Positions 25,546 to 33,446 of a stretch of 64,000 nucleotides of DNA are shown piece by piece. Each line of letters opens with the position of its first letter. Position 1 is the first letter of the stretch. The notes under the pieces were generated by a model. The model saw only the letters and a program-made list of their open reading frames with translations. It was not told the origin of the DNA and ran no database searches. This DNA comes from Corynebacterium aquatimens (GTDB taxonomy: Bacteria > Actinomycetota > Actinomycetes > Mycobacteriales > Mycobacteriaceae): positions 186,001 to 250,000 of the forward strand of contig NZ_CP046980.1 of the NCBI RefSeq assembly GCF_030408395.1. The letters are read 5' to 3'. Position numbers and translations under genes: made by a program.

Positions 25546-26559
25546 ATGACTGTTCAACTCACACCAGTGGTGATCGCCATCGATGACGCGGTGCTTCACC
25601 CTGAGGCGACGCACATCGCTGCAGCGACGGGAAGGCCGATCGTGGAGGCGGTAAGCTCCGCGGAACTCGCGCGCCATTATTCGCGGGCACACGCGGTGTT
25701 CGTGGACACCGCCCGCCTTGAGGATCTTGCGGGCTTGCCGCCACGGCGCGGGGTGTTTTTGCTGGCAAACGACGGGGATGGGGATACGGAGGGGGCTTTT
25801 GTGCTGCCCGCGCAAGCCGCGGACGTGCTCGCCGCGCTGGGGCGGCTGCATGAGGCTGCCCCGGCCGTCGTTACGCATGGCGACGGCCGGGTGATCGCCG
25901 TGGTCGGCGCAGCCGGCGGAGCTGGGGCCTCGACGCTGGCGTGCGCGGTGGCGCGGGTGGCTGGGTACGAGGCTGCGCCCACGGTGGTAGACGCGCACCC
26001 GTTTTCCGGCGGGACCGACCTGCTGCTTGGCATTGAGGATCAGGTGGGGGTGCGTTGGGGCGACATGGATTTAGGGGAAGGCGCCGTGGATCCAGAGACG
26101 CTGCGCCGGGCGCTGCCGCAGACCCGCGACGGCATCGCGGTGCTCACCGCGGCGCGCGGGGGAATGGAGCTTGCCACTGCGGCGGCGGTGGAACGTGCCG
26201 TTGATGTCCTGGGTGCGGAGGGACTCACGGTGGTGGACGCTCCGCCGGCCGCGATCCCGCAGCGGTGTGACTTCGTGGCCATCGTCGTGCCCGCGGAGGT
26301 CCGGGCGACCGCCGCGGCGGCGCTGATCGTGGAACAGTGCGCGCGCAGTTCCATCCCGTGCGCGCTGGTAGTGCGCCATCGGGGGTGGTCGGGGATGGAC
26401 GTGCGCGACATCGAACGCGCGGCGAAAGCTGAGTGCATTGCGCAGCTTCTCACCCTGCCCCGGCTGGTGAAAGCGGTGGAGACCTCTGGGCTCCCGTCCA
26501 CTCTTCCCCGTGGATTAAGGCGAGCGGCCGCTGCCGTCGTAGAGCAGGTGTGGATGTGA
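25546..26559 (+). CDS. ssd: septum-site-determining protein Ssd (CpaE/MinD-like)
   Basis: 337 residues. The N-terminal receiver-like region (1-110) is followed by a MinD/ParA-type P-loop domain with a deviant Walker A, VVGAAGGAGASTLACA (about 125-140), where the signature lysine is replaced. Then come DAHPFSGGTDLLLG and VVDAPPAA. Ssd proteins in Actinobacteria inhibit septation, or act with the tad system as CpaE-like localisers. The first gene of the ssd-tadABC operon. Start ATG 25546 behind GGTGAAGG; conserved sequence begins there although the frame is open upstream. Confidence 0.88.
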   Translation: MTVQLTPVVIAIDDAVLHPEATHIAAATGRPIVEAVSSAELARHYSRAHAVFVDTARLEDLAGLPPRRGVFLLANDGDGDTEGAFVLPAQAADVLAALGRLHEAAPAVVTHGDGRVIAVVGAAGGAGASTLACAVARVAGYEAAPTVVDAHPFSGGTDLLLGIEDQVGVRWGDMDLGEGAVDPETLRRALPQTRDGIAVLTAARGGMELATAAAVERAVDVLGAEGLTVVDAPPAAIPQRCDFVAIVVPAEVRATAAAALIVEQCARSSIPCALVVRHRGWSGMDVRDIERAAKAECIAQLLTLPRLVKAVETSGLPSTLPRGLRRAAAAVVEQVWM

Positions 26560-27692
26560 TGGCTGTGCACGTTACCGAGATCATTGAGAAGGTACAGAGG
26601 CGCCTTGCAGATGACCCTGCCGCCACGAGTCCGGCGACGCTGGCAGCGCTGATCCGTGAAGAGGCCGTGGTGATCAGCGACGTGGATGTCCTCGCGATCA
26701 TGCGCAAGCTTCGCGACGATTCCATTGGGGTCGGTCCGCTGGAGAGCCTTTTAGCGGCGGGGGACGTCACTGATATCTGTGTTAACGGCCCAGACGAGAT
26801 CTACGTCGATCGGGGCGGCGGACTCGCGCGCAGCTCGCTGGCGTTTAGCAGCGATGCCGACGTGCGTAAGCTAGCGACCCGCCTGGCCACGAGCTGCGGG
26901 CGCCGGCTCGACGATGCCCAACCGTTCGCGGACGGGCACATCACCCGTGATGATGGCACGATGCTGCGGTTCCACGCAGTCCTTGCCCCGACGTCCCATT
27001 CCGGGACGTGTATTTCACTGCGTGTGCTGCGCAGTTCCACGGCAACTCTGGAACAACTCCACGCGCGCGGGGCGATGGACACGCAGCGGTTGGAGCTACT
27101 TAAGGGGGTGGTTGAGCGTCGTCAAGCATTCGTGGTGGTGGGCGGCACGGGAACAGGCAAGACGACGCTGCTCTCTGCGATGCTCGCGGCCGTGGCGAAG
27201 CACGAGCGCATCATCGCGATCGAGGACACGGTGGAGCTCACGCCTGCGCACCCCCATGTGGTGAATCTGACCACGCGCGGGTCAAACACCGAAGGGTCGG
27301 GGGAGATCAGCATGTCCGATCTTTTGCGGCAGGCGCTGCGCATGCGCCCCGACCGCATCGTGGTGGGGGAGATCCGTGGGGCGGAGGTCGTTGACCTGCT
27401 CGCGGCGTTGAACACCGGCCACGACGGTGGGGCGGGCACCGTGCACGCGAACTCAATCGATGAGGTCCCAGCGCGGCTGGAAGCGCTTGCCGCATTGGGT
27501 GGGCTGGACCGGGCGGCGCTGCACTCGCAGCTGGCTGCGGCGGTCGATGTTGTTGTGGTGATGAAGCGGACCCGCACGGGCGCGCGCATCGTGCACCAGA
27601 TCGGGGTGTTGGAAGGCAACCCCGTGAGCGCCAAGGTCGTGTGGGACTCCACGCGCGGGCCGCTCGACGGCTACGAGGAGCTGGCGCCATGA
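26559..27692 (+). CDS. tadA: TadA-family secretion ATPase
   Basis: 377 residues, CpaF/TadA class. The N-terminal domain (about 1-150) contains GPLESLLAAGDVTDICVNGPDEIYVDRGGGL. The ATPase domain has Walker A VVGGTGTGKTTLLSAML (about 190-206), the Asp box and Walker B IIAIEDTVEL, and RMRPDRIVVGEIRGAEVVDLL with the conserved His-box region NTGHDGGAGTVHANS. It would power assembly of Flp-type pili or a secretion system at the membrane. Its ATG overlaps the ssd stop by one base. Confidence 0.94.
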   Translation: MAVHVTEIIEKVQRRLADDPAATSPATLAALIREEAVVISDVDVLAIMRKLRDDSIGVGPLESLLAAGDVTDICVNGPDEIYVDRGGGLARSSLAFSSDADVRKLATRLATSCGRRLDDAQPFADGHITRDDGTMLRFHAVLAPTSHSGTCISLRVLRSSTATLEQLHARGAMDTQRLELLKGVVERRQAFVVVGGTGTGKTTLLSAMLAAVAKHERIIAIEDTVELTPAHPHVVNLTTRGSNTEGSGEISMSDLLRQALRMRPDRIVVGEIRGAEVVDLLAALNTGHDGGAGTVHANSIDEVPARLEALAALGGLDRAALHSQLAAAVDVVVVMKRTRTGARIVHQIGVLEGNPVSAKVVWDSTRGPLDGYEELAP

Positions 27693-28468
27693 GTGTTTTA
27701 CCAGCCGTTGTCCTTGCCGCCGCCATAACGATTGCCCCGCCGCGGGCCGCGCTGCGGATCGCTCCGCCAGTACCGCTGCACGTGCCGCCCGCGCTGCTGC
27801 CGGTCGCTGCCGTCGCTCTGACCGTGGCGGGCATGGCCGCCGGCAGATTCACGGTCGTGGCCAGCGCGTGCGTCGCGGTACTCACCGTGTGTTGGGCGGT
27901 AAGCGCCAGCCGCGACGCCGCGAATCAACGGGCCCGGCGCGTCGCACTCGCTGGGTATCTAGGCCACGTTGTCGCCGCCCTGAAGGCGGGCTCTACCTTG
28001 CCGTACGCGTGCGAGCGCGCCCGTGACCAACTGCCTGATTCAGCGCCGCGGGCTCTCGCCGGGGAGCTGGATCGCTTGGTGGGGCACACCCGCACCGGGG
28101 GCGACGGGGCGAGTCTGCTGCGGGAATCTACTCTGCGTGAGCTCCGCGATGTCGGTGCCCTGTGGGCGCTGTCGGCAAAACTGGGAATCCCCGTCGCCGA
28201 CCTTTTAGCGAGCGCCCGCACGAGGATCGACCAACAGCTGCGCCACGCCGACGCCACCAACGCAGCACTGGCCGGACCGAAAGCGACGGCGGTGGTGCTC
28301 TCCGTCCTCCCGCTCGCCGGGATCATGATGGGGCAGGCCATGGGGGCCGCGCCGGTGCATCTGCTCTTCGGCGGGGGACTGGGAGGCGTGCTGCTTCTGA
28401 TAGGAACGTGCCTGGTCTGCGCCGGTTTTGCCTCGTCCCAACATATCATCAGGAGGGCAACGCGATGA
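27689..28468 (+). CDS. tadB: TadB-like pilus assembly membrane protein
   Basis: 259 residues with N-terminal hydrophobic segments (about 5-20, 30-75). The T2SSF domain (about 90-215) includes RRVALAGYLGHVVAALKAGSTLPYACERA and LRELRDVGALWALSAKLGIPVADLL. C-terminal helices are at about 195-215 and 225-250. Inner-membrane platform protein paired with TadC. Overlaps tadA by 4 bp (ATGA). Confidence 0.88.
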   Translation: MSVLPAVVLAAAITIAPPRAALRIAPPVPLHVPPALLPVAAVALTVAGMAAGRFTVVASACVAVLTVCWAVSASRDAANQRARRVALAGYLGHVVAALKAGSTLPYACERARDQLPDSAPRALAGELDRLVGHTRTGGDGASLLRESTLRELRDVGALWALSAKLGIPVADLLASARTRIDQQLRHADATNAALAGPKATAVVLSVLPLAGIMMGQAMGAAPVHLLFGGGLGGVLLLIGTCLVCAGFASSQHIIRRATR

Positions 28469-29052
28469 GCGTGCCCGTGTTGATTATCGCCAGCGTGCTT
28501 CTCATTCTTGCCCCCGTGAGCCCCGCCCTGCGGCTCGTGACTGCCCGCGGGCACACCCGGATGCTGAAGACAAAGACGCCCCGCGATGGCCCGGTGGATC
28601 GCCATCGGATCGCCAGCGATATCGAGCTCTTTGCCGCCTGCTACCGCGCCGGGCTTCCCACGCTGACTGCCGCTGAGGCAGTGGCGGAAACCTACGCTGC
28701 GGCGGATGCGTCAACCTCGGGTGAGACTCAGCCATGGATCCGTCTGGTGTCCTACCTGCGCCTTGGGATTGATTCGGAGACCGCGTGGGAGGTCATGGAC
28801 GGCATCCCCGGGTGTGAGGAGCTGGCGTCACTGGTGGCGCTATCCCATTCGTCCGGAAGCGCACTGGCGGATGGCTGCGACCGCATTGCTGGCCAGCTCC
28901 GCGACCGCGCTGCCGACGATGCCTCAGCCGCGGCGGAACGCGCGGGCGTACTCATCAGCATTCCGCTCGCCGCGTTCTTCCTCCCGGCGTTCTTCGTCCT
29001 AGGCCTGGCACCAGTGGTGATCGGCCTGGGCGCGGAGATGTTTACCCAGTAA
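28465..29052 (+). CDS. tadC: TadC-like pilus assembly membrane protein
   Basis: 195 residues of the T2SSF family. An N-terminal helix (about 3-20) precedes the conserved core (DIELFAACYRAGLPTLTAAEAVAET, LASLVALSHSSGSALADGCDRIAGQLRDRA), and C-terminal helices ISIPLAAFFLPAFFVLGLAPVVIGLG follow. Partner of TadB. A strong AGGAGG 7 nt upstream although it overlaps tadB by 4 bp. Confidence 0.88.
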   Translation: MSVPVLIIASVLLILAPVSPALRLVTARGHTRMLKTKTPRDGPVDRHRIASDIELFAACYRAGLPTLTAAEAVAETYAAADASTSGETQPWIRLVSYLRLGIDSETAWEVMDGIPGCEELASLVALSHSSGSALADGCDRIAGQLRDRAADDASAAAERAGVLISIPLAAFFLPAFFVLGLAPVVIGLGAEMFTQ

Positions 29053-29122
29053 TCAATCAACAAATCAACACTTGCCCACAACAAACAAAAACAACTACGA
29101 AAACAAATAGGAGAAAAAACCA

Positions 29123-29368
29123 ATGAAAATCCTCACCACAACCAACGACTACCTGAACGTTCACCTTTCCGCGGCGCTGGAGAAAGCCAGGTCCCGTGCC
29201 GTGGCCACGCTGGCCAATGACCGCGGGATGTCGACCATCGAGTACGCCATGGGGTCTTTAGCCGCTGCGGCGCTCGCCGCGGTGCTCTACCTCGTGGTCA
29301 ACGGTTCGGGCGTGGTCTCCGCGATCGAAGGGATCATTACTGATGCGTTGTCGCGCACCCCGTCCTAG
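29123..29368 (+). CDS. DUF4244 Flp-pilin-like protein
   Basis: 81 residues. A basic leader (1-34) ends NDRG followed by MSTIEYAMGSLAAAALAAVLYLVV. This is a type-IV-like prepilin junction (Gly before Met, Glu at +5) with the hydrophobic stalk helix. It is the best candidate for the major pilin of the upstream tad machinery. GAGAAAAAA precedes the ATG, 70 bp after tadC. No prepilin peptidase gene is in the window. Confidence 0.85.
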   Translation: MKILTTTNDYLNVHLSAALEKARSRAVATLANDRGMSTIEYAMGSLAAAALAAVLYLVVNGSGVVSAIEGIITDALSRTPS

Positions 29369-29678
29369 AGCCCGCGTGGCGCAGGCGCTGGTTGGCGATC
29401 GCGGCTCGGTCACCATCGAAGCGGCGCTTGCGCTGGCCTCGCTGGTTATCGTCGCGGCGGCCATTATCGCTGGCGTATCGACGATGGCGGCCTACCTTTC
29501 CGCCATCGACATCGCCGGCGCGGCTGCGCGCTCCCACGCCATTGGAGTGGACTACAACCCGCCCCGTGGCGCGGTGGTGATCACGCAATCGGACGGGATG
29601 GTCACCGCTACGGCGCGAGTTCCGTCCCCGCTGCGCACGATGAGTGCGCACGCGTCCTACCCCGTGGAGTTCGAGTGA
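29343..29678 (+). CDS. TadE-like pseudopilin
   Basis: 111 residues. A basic N-terminus then GDRGSVTIEAALALASLVIVAAAIIAGVSTMAAYLSAIDIAGAAARS, the TadE-type hydrophobic segment with Glu at +5 after the Gly. The C-terminal extracytoplasmic domain is short. Overlaps the pilin gene by 26 bp and the next gene by 4 bp. Confidence 0.82.
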   Translation: MRCRAPRPRARVAQALVGDRGSVTIEAALALASLVIVAAAIIAGVSTMAAYLSAIDIAGAAARSHAIGVDYNPPRGAVVITQSDGMVTATARVPSPLRTMSAHASYPVEFE

Positions 29679-30034
29679 GTACCGCCGCGAGGGCTGCAAC
29701 AATTCTGCGCAATGACCGCGGGTACGCCACGATTCTTGCCGCCGGGATCATTTCCGCGGTGGTGAGCGTGGCGCTCGTGGTCGTGGCGGCGGCGAGCCAC
29801 ACGGTGAACTCGCATCGGGCACAGGTCGCAGCCGAGTTGGCGGCGGTGTCCACGGCGACGGCGGTCTTCGCGCTGTCCGGGCTTCCCGGGAGCGGGGAGC
29901 CCTGTTCGGTCGGCCGTCGCACGGCGGAACACAACCGCGCCGATGTCACGTCCTGTGTTCTCGACGGAGCCGATGCCACAGTGGCGGTGAAGGTAGGCCG
30001 CGCCACGGCGGTTGCGCGCGCCGGGCCGCTCTAA
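29675..30034 (+). CDS. TadF/Rv3655c-like secretion-neighbourhood protein
   Basis: 119 residues. A hydrophobic segment (IISAVVSVALVVVAAASHTV, about 25-45) after NDRGYATI, the pseudopilin-like start. The mature part AQVAAELAAVSTATAVFALSG plus two cysteines (CSV and SCVLDG) could form a disulfide. GTG start overlapping the tadE stop. Its end overlaps the end of the convergent helicase gene by 4 bp. Last gene of the tad operon. Confidence 0.75.
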   Translation: MSTAARAATILRNDRGYATILAAGIISAVVSVALVVVAAASHTVNSHRAQVAAELAAVSTATAVFALSGLPGSGEPCSVGRRTAEHNRADVTSCVLDGADATVAVKVGRATAVARAGPL

Positions 30035-32379
30035 AGCGCGGCCGTCATCGTGCTCAATGCGCCCAAAAGCGTAATGGCACCGGCCTTGTCCAAAGGCTGG
30101 TTGCCGTTGCCGCACTTCGGTGACTGGACGCAGGACGGGCAGCCCGATTCGCAGGGGCAGGAGCGTACTGCTTCATGCGTTGCGGAGATCCATTCGTGGA
30201 AGCGGGCGTAGCCCTCATCCGCAAACCCCGCGCCGCCGGGATTGCCGTCGTAGACGAACACCGTGGGCAGCATCGTGTCCGGGTGCAGGGCGGTGGATAC
30301 GCCGCCGATGTCCCACCGGTCACAGGTGGCTAGCAGGGGCAGCAGGCCGATGGCGGCGTGCTCCGCCGCGTGGAGGGTGCCGGGAACATCCCCGGGGGCG
30401 ATGCCCATGGCATCGAGCGCCAGGGGATCGATGGTGTACGCCACCGCGCGGGTCACCAGGGTCTGTTCCGGCATGTCTAGCGGGATGTGTTCGCTCACCG
30501 TGCCGTCGGCAAGCCGGACCACGTAGCCGGTCACGCGGTCGGTGACCTCCACGTCGACGTTGGCCACCCACAGCCCTGGCGCACTCACCGAGTCGCCATC
30601 GCTAGGGCCGATGATCCGGATATCGGTCACCGAACGGGCTTGGGTCGTGTAGTCCGGCATCTCCGGCCGAGCGAGCGCCACGTAGTCATCTAGCTCTAAG
30701 GACTCAATGACGAAGTATTCGCCCTGGTGGATGTACACCGCCCCTTCGTGAACCTGTTTCGCGGCGCGCGCGGAATCCACGGTGCCCAGCAGCCGTCCAT
30801 CGCTTAAATCAACGATCATCACGTGCTCCCCGGAACCGCCGCGGAGGCTGACGGCGGCGTGGGCTGTTTCGGGGGTCAGTGGGCCGTCGATAAGCGGTGC
30901 GGGGAACCACCCGCGTGGGCGCTTGCGCAAGAAACCTTGCTCCGTGAGGTCGCGCACCACCTCATGCGCGCCAAGGACGTCCACGTCCGCCTCACTCAGC
31001 GGCTTTTCCACGGCCGCGCAGTACACGTGGCCCGCCAAGACAAAGGGGTTTGTTGGGTTGAACACGCTGTTTTCCACTGGTTTATCAACCAGCGCGGCCG
31101 GGTGGTGCACGAGGAACGTGTCCATCGGGTCGTCGCGGGCAACCATGACCACCAGGGAGGATTGGCCGCGGCGCCCGGCGCGCCCCGCCTGCTGACGAAA
31201 CGACGCGATCGTGCCCGGAAAACCCGCCATGACCACGCTGTCTAGCCCGCCGACGTCGATGCCGAGCTCCAGCGCGTTCGTCGTGGCCATGCCCAGTAAG
31301 TCCCCGTTGTCCAGCGCACGTTCCAGTGCCCGCCGGTCCTCGGCCAGATAGCCCGCACGGTACGAGGCGACACGCGAAGCAAAGTCCGCGCGCCCTGCGG
31401 CGACGAGGTCCTCGGCCGCGCGCATCGCCACGATCTCAGCAGCACGCCGGGAACGCACGAAGGTTAAGGTGCGCGCGCCCTGGTCGATCAGGGTGGCCAT
31501 GATCGCGGCGGCGTCTGTGGTCGCAGGGCGGCGCACGGGCGCGCCGTTTTCGCCCTCGGCGCCCTCGATGAACCCCGGCTCCCACAACGCTATGGTCTGC
31601 TCACCCGTTGGTGCGCCATCGTCCGTGATGGCCTCAACCGTGCGGCCGCACAGGCGCGCCGCGTGCGCCGCTGGATCGGCGGTGGTGGCGGACGCGAAGA
31701 TCACGGTCGGTGCGGACCCGTAGGCATCAGCCAGGCGCAGCAATCGCCGCAAGACCAGCGCTACGTGTGCGCCGAACACACCCCGGTAGCTGTGGCATTC
31801 GTCGACGACCACGTAGCGCAGCCGCCGCAGAAACCGCGCCCACCGCGCATGGGAGGACAAAATCCCGGCGTGCAGCATGTCCGGATTGGTGAACACGAAA
31901 CGCGTGGACTCACGGATCGCTCGCCGCGCATCCACGGGGGTATCGCCATCATAGGGTGCCGGGTGTATGGCATTGTCGCCGGTGAGCGCGGGGTTGCCAC
32001 GCACCATCTGCGTCACCGCGTGCAGCTGATCTGATCCCAGTGCTTTCGTCGGCGTGATGTACATCGCGCAGGCGGTGGGGTCATCCGCCAACGCGGAGAG
32101 CACCGGCAGCTGGTACCCCAGCGATTTTCCGGACGACGTCCCCGTCGCCACCACCACGTCGCGGCCCTCCCACGCCAACTGGGCGCAGTGTGCTTGGTGG
32201 GAATACAGCTGGGTGATCCCGTCGTCGATAAGCGTGCGGCGCACGCCCGGCTCGACCCACGACGGCCACTGCGCGTGCTGCGAAGGGCGAGGCGCGATGA
32301 CCCGCGTGTGCGTGATTGTTCCGCTGGGCAGCGCGCTTGATAGGGCGGCGATGAGTTCGCCCGCAAAGGTGGAATCCAC
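30031..32379 (-). CDS. DEAD/DEAH-box helicase with DUF1998 zinc domain (MrfA/YprA-like)
   Basis: 782 residues. Helicase motifs: Q-motif region TQLYSHQAHCAQLAWEGRDVVVATGTSSGKSLGYQLP (Walker A, about 50-85), DECH (VVDECHSYRGVFG, about 195), SATTADP, and motif VI QQAGRAGRRGQ (about 385). The C-terminal DUF1998 part carries a zinc-binding CxCx3CxxC set (CPCESGCPSCVQSPKCG). Relatives such as B. subtilis MrfA repair mitomycin-type DNA damage. Start chosen as GTG 32379 for its GAAGGAGG; an upstream GTG at 32406 also reads in frame. Two GCTTATCGACG copies fall inside. Confidence 0.93.
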   Translation of the reverse strand: MDSTFAGELIAALSSALPSGTITHTRVIAPRPSQHAQWPSWVEPGVRRTLIDDGITQLYSHQAHCAQLAWEGRDVVVATGTSSGKSLGYQLPVLSALADDPTACAMYITPTKALGSDQLHAVTQMVRGNPALTGDNAIHPAPYDGDTPVDARRAIRESTRFVFTNPDMLHAGILSSHARWARFLRRLRYVVVDECHSYRGVFGAHVALVLRRLLRLADAYGSAPTVIFASATTADPAAHAARLCGRTVEAITDDGAPTGEQTIALWEPGFIEGAEGENGAPVRRPATTDAAAIMATLIDQGARTLTFVRSRRAAEIVAMRAAEDLVAAGRADFASRVASYRAGYLAEDRRALERALDNGDLLGMATTNALELGIDVGGLDSVVMAGFPGTIASFRQQAGRAGRRGQSSLVVMVARDDPMDTFLVHHPAALVDKPVENSVFNPTNPFVLAGHVYCAAVEKPLSEADVDVLGAHEVVRDLTEQGFLRKRPRGWFPAPLIDGPLTPETAHAAVSLRGGSGEHVMIVDLSDGRLLGTVDSARAAKQVHEGAVYIHQGEYFVIESLELDDYVALARPEMPDYTTQARSVTDIRIIGPSDGDSVSAPGLWVANVDVEVTDRVTGYVVRLADGTVSEHIPLDMPEQTLVTRAVAYTIDPLALDAMGIAPGDVPGTLHAAEHAAIGLLPLLATCDRWDIGGVSTALHPDTMLPTVFVYDGNPGGAGFADEGYARFHEWISATHEAVRSCPCESGCPSCVQSPKCGNGNQPLDKAGAITLLGALSTMTAAL

Positions 32380-32422
32380 GCGTCCTCCTTCCCGCTCGCC
32401 CAGCACTTCCTGCTAAATCATG

Positions 32423-32436
32423 GCACACTGGTGTGC
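32423..32436 (+). promoter_or_regulatory. 14-bp palindrome upstream of cspA
   Basis: GCACACTGGTGTGC is a perfect palindrome 26-39 nt before the cspA ATG. It could be an operator or a 5' leader hairpin. Confidence 0.35.
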
Positions 32437-32461
32437 GCTCCAAACGAAAGGTTTATATCTC

Positions 32462-32665
32462 ATGGCTACCGGTACGGTTAAGTGGTTCAACGCGGAGAAG
32501 GGCTTCGGCTTCATCGCTCCTGATGATGGCTCTGCGGACGTGTTTGTCCACTACTCGGAGATCCAGGGCAACGGCTTCCGCACCCTGGAAGAGAACCAGC
32601 GCGTCGAGTTTGAGGTGGGTGAGGGCGCGAAAGGCCCGCAGGCCCAGCAAGTCCGCGCGCAATAA
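32462..32665 (+). CDS. cspA: cold-shock protein
   Basis: 67 residues: [15 protein letters not shown] (RNP1) and DVFVHYSEI (RNP2) are complete, so it is an OB-fold single-stranded nucleic-acid chaperone of the CspA family. GAAAGG precedes the ATG with about 11-nt spacing. It overlaps a 7-bp hairpin at its stop (ATAAGCG/CGCTTAT), which includes a GCTTATCGACG copy. Confidence 0.97.
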   Translation: MATGTVKWFNAEKGFGFIAPDDGSADVFVHYSEIQGNGFRTLEENQRVEFEVGEGAKGPQAQQVRAQ

Positions 32666-32682
32666 GCGCCCGCTTATCGACG
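32662..32682. repeat. GCTTATCGACG copy inside a small hairpin (intergenic)
   Basis: ATAAGCG (32662-32668) pairs with CGCTTAT (32671-32677), overlapping GCTTATCGACG at 32672-32682 in the 37-bp convergent gap between cspA and dedA. This is one of two intergenic copies of the recurrent 11-mer. Confidence 0.6.
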
Positions 32683-32702
32683 CTTGGGGGCAGCGTTTCG
32701 GC

Positions 32703-33329
32703 CTACAGCGCCGAGACTCCCCGGCGGACGTCGTTCCATTCAAAGAACGCCTGCTGGGCTTTTTGTATGCCCCAACCCACGAGGCCGCCTAGGGTGACTC
32801 CGATAGCCATGGCGAGAAGTGGGTAGTCGGCGAACAGGGTGCCGCCGAGGTAGCCGACGCCAACGCCGATGGATGCCCACAGAAGCACCCCGATCGTGTC
32901 GTAGAAGAAGAACAAGAACCAGTTGTACCTCACGCTGCCCAGCGCGATCGTGGCAATCCACCGCGCCCAGGGCAGGAAGCGTGCCACGATGATGGTGACT
33001 CCGGCGCGTTGGTTCATATTCACCCGCACCCACTCCATGGCCTTGCCGGCTTTCGATTCCGGGTCGAGCCGGTTGACCACCCCGATGAGGCGGGAACCCA
33101 GCATGTAACACAGGTTGTCGCCGATGATCGCGCCCGCCGTGACCGCGCCGATCAATACCCACGGGTTGGGCACGCCGCGGGAGCCAGAAAAGGCGCCCGC
33201 GAGGTTAATCACGGTTTCGGAGGGGACAAGGGGGCACAGTGCATCAATCGTGATGAGCAGGCCCAGCAGAGGGTAGAAGATTGGCTGCACCATAAGCTCT
33301 TCGAGGAAGCTGATGAGCGAATCAATCAC
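32703..33329 (-). CDS. DedA-family membrane protein
   Basis: 208 residues. SNARE-associated/VTT domain with the DedA features PLVPSETVINLAGAFSG (Glu in re-entrant loop, about 33-50) and GAIIGDNLCYMLGSRLG-like GD motif. ARFLPWARWIATIALGSVRYNWFLFFFYDTIGVLLWA carries the conserved Arg. These proteins support membrane lipid flipping, for example of undecaprenyl phosphate or phospholipids. GTG start behind AAGGAGGAA; a TACACT -10 box lies further upstream. Divergent from topA. Confidence 0.92.
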   Translation of the reverse strand: MIDSLISFLEELMVQPIFYPLLGLLITIDALCPLVPSETVINLAGAFSGSRGVPNPWVLIGAVTAGAIIGDNLCYMLGSRLIGVVNRLDPESKAGKAMEWVRVNMNQRAGVTIIVARFLPWARWIATIALGSVRYNWFLFFFYDTIGVLLWASIGVGVGYLGGTLFADYPLLAMAIGVTLGGLVGWGIQKAQQAFFEWNDVRRGVSAL

Positions 33330-33446
33330 GGTGCGCGTTCCTCCTTGCTTAAGATTTGTACCCGGCAGCGCTTTAAGCGAGTGTAGTGTCTAAGCGAAAC
33401 CCGTTGGTTGGAAAAGTCAGACCTATATTAAGGAGTCACATTTAAC

